A stretch of 64,000 nt of DNA from Salipaludibacillus sp047795645 (GCF_047795645.1 NZ_CP181045.1:4836001-4900000); one strand, 5' to 3'; positions 1-8,426 are shown, numbered from the stretch's first letter. The notes: generated by a model not told the origin, from the sequence alone. Translations and numbers: made by a program.

Positions 1-658
1 TATCTATCGGGTTATAATGGGACGGATTATTTGGAATCGCACATAAAAATGCTACTTGAGCAAGCGTTAAATCTTCAATAGACTCGCTAAAATAATATAG
101 GCTAGCTGCTTCAATTCCATACACTCCATTTGCGAAATAAACAGAATTGATATAGAGTTCTAGAATCTTATCTTTACTCAATTTTCGTTCTAAATGGTAC
201 GAATAAAGTAGTTCAGTTAGTTTGCGTTCATAAGTTTGTGAGTGTGATAAATAGAGATTGCGCACTAATTGTTGTGTAACGGTACTTCCACCTTGCTCGA
301 CTTGCTGACTATTTAGATTTACAAAAAAAGCACGAGCAATACCTGTCATATCAAAACCAGGGTGCTCATAAAATGATTGATCTTCAGCAGCGATAAATGC
401 GTCTATAACAATAGAGGGTATTTCATCAAAGGGAAGCTCAATGCGATTTTCATTTGAATAGATATCTGAAATAAGATTGTTATCTTTGTCAAGAACAACA
501 CTGTTATTTGATAATATTATTTCTTCTAATTCAATCGATTTATCCAACACTTCGTGAAGCGATTGAGCTGCAGAAAATTCCCTTGTTGTTTCCATAAATA
601 AGAAGGAAAATACGCTGATAAATATTAAAATAAATAAATTCCCAATAATTGTCTTCAT
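1..658 (-). CDS. Transglycosylase domain protein, PBP1 type (3' end outside window)
   Basis: Membrane-anchored peptidoglycan glycosyltransferase (GT51 family) that would polymerise lipid II outside the membrane. About 219 N-terminal residues are in the window; the gene runs off the left edge. One N-terminal membrane segment (residues 4-21) is followed by GT51 motifs: EDQSFYEHPG with the expected catalytic Glu near residue 92, then QGGSTVTQQL, then ERKLSKDKILELYIN. The ATG is at 656-658, at the end of a divergent spacer shared with prkA. Whether a C-terminal transpeptidase domain follows (bifunctional class A PBP) or not (monofunctional enzyme) cannot be told from the window. Confidence 0.85.
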   Translation of the reverse strand, partial: MKTIIGNLFILIFISVFSFLFMETTREFSAAQSLHEVLDKSIELEEIILSNNSVVLDKDNNLISDIYSNENRIELPFDEIPSIVIDAFIAAEDQSFYEHPGFDMTGIARAFFVNLNSQQVEQGGSTVTQQLVRNLYLSHSQTYERKLTELLYSYHLERKLSKDKILELYINSVYFANGVYGIEAASLYYFSESIEDLTLAQVAFLCAIPNNPSHYNPID

Positions 659-907
659 ATATGTCACAACACTCTCTTGAAGTTATAGCTTCATTCTACT
701 CTGATCTTGAGCCGGTTGGAAGTGACTTTTTTTTATAATTCATTTCAAATTAGTTTTTTGCTTACTTATCATTCAATTAGACACGAAAATTACAGTTGTA
801 AGATCTACTTTACGATTGTTTTAAACATCGTTTTCTAGGTGAATGCATAAGATGAAACATACCTTCATTGGATTAATTACATGGGTAGATGTTGAAAGGA
901 GGATACG

Positions 908-2803
908 ATGGATATTGTTCATAAAATTCAACAGCATCGTGAGGAGCAGGAACAATTAAAATGGGAAGGAACTTTTGCCGACTATTTGGAGATTTTAAGA
1001 GAACGGCCTGAGGTGGCTCAAACAGCTCATTCCCGTGTTTATAACATGATTAAACATGCAGGAGTCACAGAAGAAGGTGGAAAAAAACGATATTTATTTT
1101 TTGATAATGAGATTTTTGGTTTAGAGGAATCAGTTGAAAAGTTAGTGGAAGAATATTTCCATTCAGCAGCGAGGAGGTTAGATGTAAAGAAGCGAATCTT
1201 ATTATTAATGGGTCCAGTTAGTGGAGGAAAATCAACGATTGTGACGATGTTAAAAAGAGGGTTAGAGAAATATAGTCTAACGGATGAAGGGGCTGTTTAT
1301 GCGATTAAAGGTTGTCCAATGCATGAGGACCCTATACATCTTATTCCACATCATATGCGTAAAGATTTTTATCAGGAGTTTGGTATTCGCGTTGAAGGAA
1401 ACCTCTCACCATTAAATGTGATGCGATTAGAAAAGGAGTATGAAGGACGTATTGAAGATGTATTGGTTGAACGGATTTTCTTATCTGAGGATAGACGTGT
1501 AGGTGTAGGAACGTTCAGTCCTTCTGATCCAAAATCCCAAGACATAGCAGATTTAACTGGAAGTATTGATTTTTCAACGATAGCTGAGTTCGGTTCTGAA
1601 TCAGATCCACGTGCCTATCGGTTTGATGGAGAATTAAACAAAGCAAATCGAGGAATTATGGAGTTTCAAGAGATGTTAAAATGCGATGAAAAGTTTTTGT
1701 GGCATTTACTTTCCTTGACACAGGAAGGGAATTTTAAAGCAGGTAGATTTGCGTTAATTTCGGCAGACGAGATGATCATCGCTCATACAAATGAAGCAGA
1801 ATATAAATCGTTTATATCAAATAAGAAAAATGAGGCATTACATTCACGAATTATTGTCATGCCGGTTCCATATAATTTAAAGGTAAGTGAAGAAGAACGA
1901 ATTTACCAGAAAATGATTCGAGAATCAGATATCTCCCAAGTTCATATTGCTCCTCACGCACTGAAAGTAGCGGCTACATTTACAGTGCTAACGAGAATTA
2001 AAGACTCACAAAAAAGTGATGTTGATGTGTTGAAAAAAATGAAGTTATATGACGGACAAAATGTCGAAGGATTTAACTCCCAAGATGTCATAGAGTTGAA
2101 GAAAGAATTTAGTGATGAAGGCATGAATGGGATAGATCCTAGATATGTTATTAATCGGATTTCATCAGCAATTATTCGAAAAGAATTGAAATCAATTAAT
2201 GCGTTAGATGTTTTACGCTCAATAAAAGATGGTTTGGATCAACACGCTTCGATTTCAAAAGAAGACAGGGAGCGTTATTTAAACTTTATTTCTGTTTCTC
2301 GAAAAGAATATGATGAGATGGCTAAGAAAGAAGTACAAAAGGCATTCGTTTATTCTTATGAAGAATCTGCTAAAACACTAATGGATAATTATTTAGATAA
2401 CGTTGAGGCGTATTGTAACAAAAATAAAATGAATGATCCATTAACAGGAGAAGAGATGAGTCCAGATGAGAAACTTATGCGGTCAATAGAAGAACAAATT
2501 GGCATATCTGAAAATGCAAAGAAAGCTTTTAGAGAGGAAATATTGATACGGATTTCTGCATATGCGAGGAAAGGAAAAAAATTCGATTACCAGTCACATG
2601 ACCGGCTCAGAGAAGCAATCCAAAAAAAGTTATTTGCTGATTTAAAAGATGTCGTGAAAATTACTACATCGACAAAAACTCCTGACGAAAACCAATTAAA
2701 GAAGGTAAACGAAGTAATTGCAAGATTAATAGATGAACACGGTTATAATAGTACCTCTGCAAATGATCTCCTAAAATACGTCGGAAGTTTGTTGAATAGA
2801 TAA
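908..2803 (+). CDS. prkA: Serine protein kinase PrkA
   Basis: PrkA, an AAA+ ATPase with a C-terminal kinase-like domain; in Bacillus subtilis it is made early in sporulation in the mother cell and affects the SigK regulon. The 631 residues match the family length. The Walker A motif GPVSGGKST lies at residues 102-110. Start ATG at 908 has a textbook AAAGGAGG site about 8 nt upstream. It is followed, after an unrelated signal peptidase gene, by yhbH, its usual partner, and spoVR is also in this window. In enterobacteria the same three families (YeaG, YeaH, YcgB) are co-regulated. Family assignment is very secure; the in vivo substrate is not known from sequence. Confidence 0.97.
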   Translation: MDIVHKIQQHREEQEQLKWEGTFADYLEILRERPEVAQTAHSRVYNMIKHAGVTEEGGKKRYLFFDNEIFGLEESVEKLVEEYFHSAARRLDVKKRILLLMGPVSGGKSTIVTMLKRGLEKYSLTDEGAVYAIKGCPMHEDPIHLIPHHMRKDFYQEFGIRVEGNLSPLNVMRLEKEYEGRIEDVLVERIFLSEDRRVGVGTFSPSDPKSQDIADLTGSIDFSTIAEFGSESDPRAYRFDGELNKANRGIMEFQEMLKCDEKFLWHLLSLTQEGNFKAGRFALISADEMIIAHTNEAEYKSFISNKKNEALHSRIIVMPVPYNLKVSEEERIYQKMIRESDISQVHIAPHALKVAATFTVLTRIKDSQKSDVDVLKKMKLYDGQNVEGFNSQDVIELKKEFSDEGMNGIDPRYVINRISSAIIRKELKSINALDVLRSIKDGLDQHASISKEDRERYLNFISVSRKEYDEMAKKEVQKAFVYSYEESAKTLMDNYLDNVEAYCNKNKMNDPLTGEEMSPDEKLMRSIEEQIGISENAKKAFREEILIRISAYARKGKKFDYQSHDRLREAIQKKLFADLKDVVKITTSTKTPDENQLKKVNEVIARLIDEHGYNSTSANDLLKYVGSLLNR

Positions 2804-3169
2804 GAGCAGTAAATTGCTACTGGGGGTTGTTTCTCCAGTAGCTTCTCAATAATTGGATAAGAATAACAAAATTAACTGGTAAACAAGATATTCTCTCTTA
2901 AGCTTAAGGATATTTTGCAATTAATGCATATATCATGGCGAAGACTTCTCCGTGGCAAGTGAAGCTATAGAAGTATCACTACTACTGTTATAAATAACTG
3001 TAACCCCCAAAAATCTCAGTTGTACTGAAAACCTAAGCTTACATAGGAAAATATAATATTGATTTCATGACTTCGAGTGTTGTAAATATTAGTTTGAAAT
3101 AGGAACTTTTTTGGTTTTTATTAAAGTGTAGATCCGTTGTCTTTTGATATCTAAATGGAGGAGACAAAA
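2804..3169. other. Spacer between prkA and sipS, no gene seen
   Basis: Apart from the hairpin just after prkA, no convincing ORF or regulatory RNA is seen. Around 2938-2985 there is a slightly GC-richer patch containing GTGAAGCTATAGAAG, loosely like the 3' end of tnpB genes; this is too weak to call a transposon remnant. Confidence 0.4.
2816..2842 (+). terminator. Hairpin after prkA
   Basis: Inverted repeat GCTACTGGG / CTCCAGTAGC starts 13 nt after the prkA stop codon. It lacks a clear T-run, so it may be a weak terminator or a 3'-stabilising hairpin. Confidence 0.45.
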
Positions 3170-3760
3170 ATGAATGTGAAAGTTGAAGTGAAGGGAGATT
3201 TTCATAAAAAAAGGTCGCTTTGGAAACAAAAAGCATGGCTTTTCCTAAAAATCACTGTAATCGTTCTCATTATTTCATTTCTCGTCCGCGGGTTTCTCTT
3301 CACAAATTATATCGTTTATGGTCAATCGATGATGCCGACCATTCATGATGGTGAAAGAATCATAGTGAACAAGATTGGTTATGAAATCAATGAACCTAAT
3401 CGATTTGATTTAATTATATTTCATGCCACGGAAGATTCTGATTATATTAAGAGAGTTATTGGACTACCTGGTGATGTAGTCAAATATGTTGATGATACTC
3501 TCTACATTAACAATGTGTCCCACGAAGAGGATTTCCTACATGTTCATAAAGAAGCACATGATAATGGATTATTCACTGAAAACTTTAATTTACTAGAAAT
3601 AACAGGTGAAAAGGAAGTTCCACCAGGGTATGTTTTTGTTTTAGGAGATAATCGGAGAAATAGTCTCGATAGTCGTCATATTGGATTTATACCTATAGAA
3701 GAAATTGTAGGAAAAGCAAACATGGCTTTTTGGCCACCAAAAAAAATACGTTTTTTTTAA
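3170..3760 (+). CDS. sipS: Type I signal peptidase
   Basis: Membrane-bound serine peptidase (S26A, SipS type) that removes signal peptides from Sec- and Tat-exported proteins. With the start at 3170 it has 196 residues, normal for a Bacillus Sip protein. One membrane segment lies at residues 23-41, followed by the catalytic Ser53 in GQSMMPTI and the general-base Lys94 in YIKRVIGLPGD; the late motif GDNRRNSLDSR is also present. An in-frame ATG at 3155 is rejected because GGAGGAG (3157-3163) overlaps it and is correctly spaced for 3170. The symbol denotes the SipS/SipT group; which paralogue cannot be resolved. Confidence 0.93.
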   Translation: MNVKVEVKGDFHKKRSLWKQKAWLFLKITVIVLIISFLVRGFLFTNYIVYGQSMMPTIHDGERIIVNKIGYEINEPNRFDLIIFHATEDSDYIKRVIGLPGDVVKYVDDTLYINNVSHEEDFLHVHKEAHDNGLFTENFNLLEITGEKEVPPGYVFVLGDNRRNSLDSRHIGFIPIEEIVGKANMAFWPPKKIRFF

Positions 3761-4001
3761 CGAGGAATCGATTGAAAATAAAGGACATTTAATTTAAATA
3801 ATGACTATTTTGATAACTTTTGCAATGTTATTGCAGGAGTTTTTACTTTACCGGGTTAGTAGTATCGATGGATTTAAATTGTTTGTAGATAGGCTTTTCC
3901 AATGTTGAGAATTTTGACAACTAACTGTCCATTTTGCATAGGATAGACTAAGAGAGATCGAAGTTAATCATATATATAATAACATGAAGGAGGGAAAACG
4001 G

Positions 4002-5168
4002 ATGATAAACCGTTCGGGGAAAAATTATATTGTCTCTCAGGAGAATTGGTCCCTCCACCGGAAAGGTTACCAAGATCAGCAACGTCACCAAGAAAAAGTC
4101 CAAGATGCGATTCATAAAAACTTACCAGATTTAGTTAGTGATGAAAGCATTGTAATGTCAAATGGTCGCGATGTTGTAAAAGTTCCAATTCGTTCATTAG
4201 ATGAATATAAAATTCGTTATAATTATGAGAAGAATAAACATGTAGGGCAAGGTGATGGTAACAGTAAGATAGGTGATGTTGTTGCGAGAGATGGAAGTAA
4301 ACAAAAAGAACCAGGAAAAGGAGACAAAGCTGGGGATAAGCCTGGAGAAGATTATTATGAAACAGAGGTTTCAATTGCGGAATTGGAATTGATGCTATTT
4401 AGAGAATTAGAATTACCAAATTTGCAGAAAAAAGAGGAAGACAATACCATAATCGAAGATATTGAGTTTAATGATATTCGTAAAAAAGGATTAATGGGTA
4501 ATGTAGATAAAAGGAGAACAATCCTCGAAGCATTGAAACGTAATGCGATGAAAGGTGAAGCAAGTGTTGCACCGATTTATAACGATGATTTACGGTTTAA
4601 AACATGGGAAGAAAAAGAAAAACCAGAATCAAAAGCTGTGGTAATAGCAATGATGGACACTTCTGGAAGTATGGGAAGATTCGAAAAATATATGGCTCGG
4701 AGCTTTTTCTTCTGGATGACAAGGTTTTTAAGGACAAAATATGAGACTGTTGAAATTGTTTTTATTGCCCATCACACAGAGGCTAAAGAGGTATCGGAAG
4801 ATGATTTCTTTATGAAGGGTGAGAGTGGTGGAACAATTTGTTCATCTGCGTATAGAAAAGCACTTGAGGTAATAGATGCTAAGTATCCTCCATCTAGCTA
4901 TAATATTTATCCTTTTCATTTTTCTGATGGAGACAATTTAACTTCTGATAATAAGAGATGTACGCAGTACATTCAAGATTTAATGGAAATATCGAGTTTT
5001 TTTGGATATGGAGAAGTTAACCAATATAATAGAACTTCGACTCTTTTAAGTGTATATAAGAAAATAAATGATCCGAAATTCCGATATTACGTTTTGAAAG
5101 AAAAAGCGGATGTTTATCAATCACTCAAGTGGTTTTTTCAAAAAAATCAGCATGAATTTATACATTAA
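4002..5168 (+). CDS. yhbH: Sporulation protein YhbH (DUF444)
   Basis: YhbH/YeaH family protein of 388 residues; the B. subtilis homologue is a SigE-controlled sporulation gene. A charged, glycine-rich N-terminal half (GDGNSKIGD...GKGDKAGDKPGED, residues 84-117) precedes a von Willebrand A-like domain with the metal-site motif MMDTSGSMG at residues 217-225. The ATG at 4002 is chosen over 3984 because GAAGGAGGG lies between them at correct spacing for 4002. The partner PrkA is encoded 1.2 kb upstream. A TTGACA at 3911 followed by CATAGGAT may be part of the promoter, but the sigma factor cannot be decided. Confidence 0.95.
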   Translation: MINRSGKNYIVSQENWSLHRKGYQDQQRHQEKVQDAIHKNLPDLVSDESIVMSNGRDVVKVPIRSLDEYKIRYNYEKNKHVGQGDGNSKIGDVVARDGSKQKEPGKGDKAGDKPGEDYYETEVSIAELELMLFRELELPNLQKKEEDNTIIEDIEFNDIRKKGLMGNVDKRRTILEALKRNAMKGEASVAPIYNDDLRFKTWEEKEKPESKAVVIAMMDTSGSMGRFEKYMARSFFFWMTRFLRTKYETVEIVFIAHHTEAKEVSEDDFFMKGESGGTICSSAYRKALEVIDAKYPPSSYNIYPFHFSDGDNLTSDNKRCTQYIQDLMEISSFFGYGEVNQYNRTSTLLSVYKKINDPKFRYYVLKEKADVYQSLKWFFQKNQHEFIH

Positions 5169-5174
5169 CTTTCT

Positions 5175-5211
5175 AAAAGGATGATCTGTATTAATGCAGA
5201 TCATCTTTTTA
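5175..5211 (+). terminator. Rho-independent terminator of yhbH
   Basis: Perfect 9-bp stem GATGATCTG / CAGATCATC (5180-5188 and 5197-5205) followed by TTTTTAT. Confidence 0.9.
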
Positions 5212-5368
5212 TATAAAATACATATCTAATTACCTATAAATTTAACTATTATAAACAATAATAAATATATCTATTTAATTTATTATGTCTTTATATCTAT
5301 TTACATCATAATATAAAAATATTATCATTCAATTAACGGTTCGTAATATAGAACAAAAAGGAGGCGGA

Positions 5369-5467
5369 TTGTTTATTAAGTGTTTTAATTCGAGGTATTT
5401 TAGAAGGGATGGAGTATTTGATCGCTATTCGTTCTTTATAACGAATAAAAATTCCGCTGCTCATTAA
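5369..5467 (+). CDS. Possible 32-codon leader ORF (uncertain)
   Basis: A TTG-initiated reading frame of 32 codons with a full AAGGAGG site (5358-5364), though spacing to the TTG is only 4 nt. It ends just before the cyclic-di-GMP aptamer. The peptide (about MFIKCFNSRYFRRDGVF...) matches nothing I recognise. It could be a leader peptide, the remnant of a small gene, or chance. Confidence 0.25.
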   Translation: MFIKCFNSRYFRRDGVFDRYSFFITNKNSAAH

Positions 5468-5556
5468 GAAAAGGCAAACCTATTAAAATGTAGGACGCAA
5501 AACTATGTATCTAAGGGAATAGGAGGAAATCCTAGGGTTGCATAGTTGCCTCTAAT
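5455..5556 (+). ncRNA. Cyclic-di-GMP class I riboswitch (GEMM-I)
   Basis: The conserved GEMM-I blocks occur in order: AAAAGGCAAACC (5469-5480), a small hairpin CCTA/TAGG, GACGCAAA (5493-5500), CTAAGG (5511-5516), a hairpin TAGGA/TCCTA, and the closing strand AGTTGCC (5544-5550). Spacing matches class I cyclic-di-GMP aptamers. Directly downstream is a SinI-like gene whose ribosome binding site lies in a short hairpin (5567-5582), so control of translation initiation is likely. No strong terminator is visible between aptamer and gene. Confidence 0.82.
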
Positions 5557-5566
5557 GAAGTGCATA

Positions 5567-5582
5567 AGGAGGATAACCTCTT
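5567..5582 (+). promoter_or_regulatory. Hairpin sequestering the sinI-like ribosome binding site
   Basis: AGGAGG (5567-5572), loop ATAA, then CCTCTT (5577-5582) can form 6 base pairs covering the Shine-Dalgarno and the first two bases of the TTG start. CCTC at 5549-5552, at the 3' edge of the riboswitch, can pair with the same GAGG, giving an alternative fold that ligand binding could change. Direction of control is not determinable by eye. Confidence 0.5.
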
Positions 5583-5718
5583 GCTAACATTTAAGAGTGA
5601 AGAGAATTCAGAACAAGAATGGGCCTTGCTAATAAAATCGGCATTAGAGCAAGGGGTGACACCTGAAGAAATCCGGATTTTTCTATACGAAAAAAATCAC
5701 GGGAGTCGGGAAACTTAG
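5581..5718 (+). CDS. sinI: SinI-family anti-repressor
   Basis: A 45-residue protein made almost only of the SinI dimerisation domain: QEWALLIKSALEQGVTPEEI followed by RIFLYEKN. In B. subtilis SinI binds SinR, the repressor of biofilm matrix genes, and relieves repression. The pattern EW-x(6)-A-x(2)-QG-x(2)-PEEIR-x-FL fits the family; a SinR DNA-binding domain is absent, so this is an anti-repressor and not a SinR paralogue. Start is TTG at 5581 with AAGGAGG 8 nt upstream. No sinR gene is in the window. The upstream cyclic-di-GMP riboswitch suggests its synthesis follows the second messenger that promotes sessile life; that link is inference. Confidence 0.82.
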   Translation: MLTFKSEENSEQEWALLIKSALEQGVTPEEIRIFLYEKNHGSRET

Positions 5719-5846
5719 GAATTTTGTTGTTTTATATTGCTCTAAAAAACATTTTTAAAATAACTTTCTATCATTATAGAATTCAACTGAATTGTTGTAA
5801 GCTGCAATCCATTTCCCAAATTAACGAGTGGGGAGAGTAAATTCCT

Positions 5847-6080
5847 CTACTCACTCTTGGGGTTCTTTTCGATAAAAAAAGCCACAGAACGATAAAGACC
5901 AAAAAGTAAAACTGCCGCAAGCAATGACCCAGACATGTAACCTGCAGTGAAATTACGTTCAATAAACCACGCTTCATTTTGTCCTACAAAAATCCCTATT
6001 AAGATAGAGCTAACTAGTATGCTTGTAATGATGAAAAAATGCCATTTATTTTCTTTACTCATTTTTTTGAATGAATCCAT
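5847..6080 (-). CDS. Small membrane protein, function unknown
   Basis: A 77-residue protein with two predicted membrane segments (about residues 14-32 and 46-66), a charged N-terminus and an acidic/lysine C-terminal tail. The start ATG has CAGGAGGG 7 nt upstream, so it is probably expressed. I do not recognise the family. It is convergent with the SinI-like gene; an imperfect hairpin at 5820-5862 overlaps its stop codon and could terminate either strand. Confidence 0.65.
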   Translation of the reverse strand: MDSFKKMSKENKWHFFIITSILVSSILIGIFVGQNEAWFIERNFTAGYMSGSLLAAVLLFGLYRSVAFFIEKNPKSE

Positions 6081-6336
6081 TCCTGATCCCTCCTGATAAT
6101 TCCATATTACTTATATTATAAGGCTAATTGTAAAACGGCGCAATCTGAACAAGCAAGTTGATGTTCATAAGTGGTCACAGATGAAATTTATTAAGTAATT
6201 CTTGAAAATTGCGCCCTAAAAAACATTCCATTTAATATTCACTTTTTAAATTGTTCTTAAACAGCGACAAAAAAAGGAAACTTTTGTCGGTTATTTTCGT
6301 AAATCAATTATCAAAGTATACGAAGGAGGAACAAAG

Positions 6337-6654
6337 ATGATAATTGTGAATACAGAACAGATTGCAGGTATGGAAATTGTTCAAGCTTTAGGTGTGGTAT
6401 CAGGAAATACAGTACAAGCGAAACATATTGGAAAAGATATTGTTGGAGGATTAAGAGGATTAGTTGGTGGGAAAATGAAAGAATACGAAGAAATGTTCAA
6501 TGAGGCTAGAGACATCGCTGAAAAGGAAATGATTTCACGTGCTGAAAAATTAGGTGCAGATGCAATCGTGAACGTCCGTTATACAACTTCCACCATTATG
6601 CAAGGATCATCAGAAGTGATGGTCTATGGTACGGGAGTGAAATTGAAAAAGTAA
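6337..6654 (+). CDS. YbjQ-family (UPF0145) protein
   Basis: A 105-residue YbjQ/YdfZ-type protein (UPF0145, often labelled heavy-metal-binding domain). Family features seen: a start with IVNTEQIAGMEIVQALG, the glycine-rich stretch DIVGGLRGLVGGKMKEYEEM, the helix with AEKLGADAIVNVRY, and a C-terminal strand MVYGTGVKL. The fold is a pentameric beta-alpha barrel-like ring; the cellular role is not established. Start at 6337 with CGAAGGAGGA 8 nt upstream. Single gene. Confidence 0.9.
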   Translation: MIIVNTEQIAGMEIVQALGVVSGNTVQAKHIGKDIVGGLRGLVGGKMKEYEEMFNEARDIAEKEMISRAEKLGADAIVNVRYTTSTIMQGSSEVMVYGTGVKLKK

Positions 6655-6733
6655 GATGGGTTCGCACGTTGCAGTTTTTTATTGACAGTTGCTAGTTGCT
6701 TTTAATGGATTTAGAGAGGAGAGGCAGTTGCAG

Positions 6734-7300
6734 ATGAATCAGAAATATTTGTCGCTTTTATTTTTGACATCACTTCTTATGATTGGGTGTTCTATTAAGA
6801 GCGAAGATGGTCAGAATGACAGTGATCTTGAAGGGTTTATTGAATCCGAAAAGATCGTTTCTGAAACAGAAGCAGGAGAATTTGTATTGCGACTTGTCTC
6901 AGAAAAAGCAAGGTATAAACTAGGGGAAAAAGTTGATGTAAGAGGAAAATTAAAATACATTGGTGAAAATGCCGAAATAGAAATTTCCCACTCTGAAAGT
7001 CCATTTTTCTTTGAAGTGATCGAAGTGAATAGAGGAGTAGAAATCCCTTATTTCTTGAATGAAGTGCTGGAAATGACACTCCTAAAAAATAATGAGTGGT
7101 ATGAAGAAGAATTCCATAAAAGAATAGACAATCATGCTGCAGATGAATACGATGAATTTTTTCAAATATTTATGGTAGAAGAAGGATTTCCAGTGGGAGA
7201 ATATGAAATCGAATTAAGAGCAGACTTTCTCACATCTGCTGGTGAGGAATCTGAGAGCCATAACTATAATACATCGATTGTTATTGATGTGAAAGAATGA
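6734..7300 (+). CDS. Putative lipoprotein, function unknown
   Basis: A 188-residue exported lipoprotein: positively charged N-terminus, hydrophobic stretch and lipobox LMIGC with the lipidated Cys at residue 19. The mature part is strongly acidic and looks like a single beta-sandwich of the BsuPI/Ig-like kind (phrases such as YKLGEKVDVRGKLKYIG and VGEYEIELRADF), a form common in wall-associated lipoproteins; this fold guess is inference. Start ATG 6734 keeps the signal peptide compact; TTG 6728 is an alternative since AGGAGAGG sits just upstream. It precedes the 101-bp repeat. Confidence 0.72.
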   Translation: MNQKYLSLLFLTSLLMIGCSIKSEDGQNDSDLEGFIESEKIVSETEAGEFVLRLVSEKARYKLGEKVDVRGKLKYIGENAEIEISHSESPFFFEVIEVNRGVEIPYFLNEVLEMTLLKNNEWYEEEFHKRIDNHAADEYDEFFQIFMVEEGFPVGEYEIELRADFLTSAGEESESHNYNTSIVIDVKE

Positions 7301-7319
7301 ATCTGTTAGGTTTTTTAAA

Positions 7320-7420
7320 TTACACTTTAAGAATGTTTAACTTCGCTAAAGGATTAAAGTATAAGATAAACTAAGGCTTTCGCCATGAAGGACTTGGCGA
7401 CAAGCCAAGTTTTTCTAATA
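7320..7420 (+). repeat. 101-bp structured dispersed repeat, copy 1
   Basis: Matches 42039-42139 with only 5 differences in 101 positions. Two folded parts: a left arm with near-perfect inverted repeat (TTACACTTTAA / TTAAAGTATAA) and a right arm in which AGATAAACT, GGCTT and TCGCCA pair with TGGCGA, AAGCC and AGTTTTTCT. The loop contains GAAGGACTTG. No coding capacity. Likely a MITE-like or bcr-like intergenic element. Confidence 0.85.
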
Positions 7421-7518
7421 GAAGTATTAGGTCAAGTCCTTCCCATCATATAGATGATATGTAGATATTAGACAGTAGTGAAGAGAGATTATCTTGATCA
7501 TCTGGAGGGATTTAATAA

Positions 7519-8412
7519 ATGATTTTGAGGATGGATAAGCTTTTAATTGATTTGCCTAGGCCCGAAAGCCCTGATGCGAATGCAGCTGCAGCGGTTCAAG
7601 AATTACTTGGTGGAAAGTATGGTGAAATGTCTACTTTAAATAACTATATGTTCCAATCATTTAATTTCAGGCAAAAAAAGAAATTTCGTCCGTTTTATGA
7701 ATTAATTGCTAGTATTACGGCCGAGGAATTTGGGCATGTGGAATTAGTATCGAACACGATTAATTTAATGATTACTGGTACGACGTTTCCAGGAGATCCG
7801 AACATTGCGCCTATGGAAAATGCGAAAGACAAAAGAAATTCCTATCACTTCATTCAAACGGCGCAAACTTCTCTTCCAGGAGATTCGATGGGTAGACCTT
7901 GGTCAGGTGATAATGTCTTTAATAGCGGAAACTTAGTACTTGATTTACTTCATAATTTTTTCCTTGAGTGCGGAGCTAGGACTCATAAAATGAGAGTATA
8001 TGAAATGACTGATCACCCTGTTGCTCGTGAGATGATAGGTTATCTTCTTGTTAGAGGTGGAGTCCATGTGCTTGCATATGCAAAAGCATTAGAGATCATG
8101 ACGGGAGTCGATATGAAGAAAATGCTACCGATCCCAGATTTAGATAATCGTAAATTTGATACAGCTAGAAAGTTTGAAGCGCAAGGGTCCCAACGGAAAC
8201 TTTATACATTTAGTCCAGAAGATTATCAACAAATCAGCCAAATATGGAAAGGAAATCATCCGGATGGCGGTCAACTTGAAGTTATTAAAGGAGCGCCACA
8301 CGGAGGGCCAATCCCTGATTTGGAAGAGGTTCCAGAAGAGTTTGCTCCAGGTGTCTCAGAAGAGGATTTCAAAGAAATAGCCAAACGATTGCAAAGATCA
8401 GCAGGACTATAA
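7519..8412 (+). CDS. Manganese (non-haem) catalase
   Basis: Dimanganese catalase that dismutates hydrogen peroxide to water and oxygen in the cytosol; similar to YdbD/CotJC-type and KatN enzymes. It has 297 residues, typical for the full-length form. The ferritin-like four-helix core is visible: QELLGGKYGEMSTLNNYMF near residues 27-45, the metal-binding TAEEFGHVE at 68-75 and the later HNFFLECGAR and RGGVHVLAYAKAL helices. Start ATG 7519 follows TGGAGGG; an internal ATG four codons later is less well placed. Monocistronic, with its own terminator. Confidence 0.93.
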   Translation: MILRMDKLLIDLPRPESPDANAAAAVQELLGGKYGEMSTLNNYMFQSFNFRQKKKFRPFYELIASITAEEFGHVELVSNTINLMITGTTFPGDPNIAPMENAKDKRNSYHFIQTAQTSLPGDSMGRPWSGDNVFNSGNLVLDLLHNFFLECGARTHKMRVYEMTDHPVAREMIGYLLVRGGVHVLAYAKALEIMTGVDMKKMLPIPDLDNRKFDTARKFEAQGSQRKLYTFSPEDYQQISQIWKGNHPDGGQLEVIKGAPHGGPIPDLEEVPEEFAPGVSEEDFKEIAKRLQRSAGL

Positions 8413-8426
8413 TTCAACAAAGTATG

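Noticed and set aside
2935..2990. Possible transposon remnant between prkA and sipS
   Set aside because: Only a short likeness (GTGAAGCTATAGAAG) to tnpB 3' ends and CATGGCGAA to the 101-bp repeat; too short to exclude chance.
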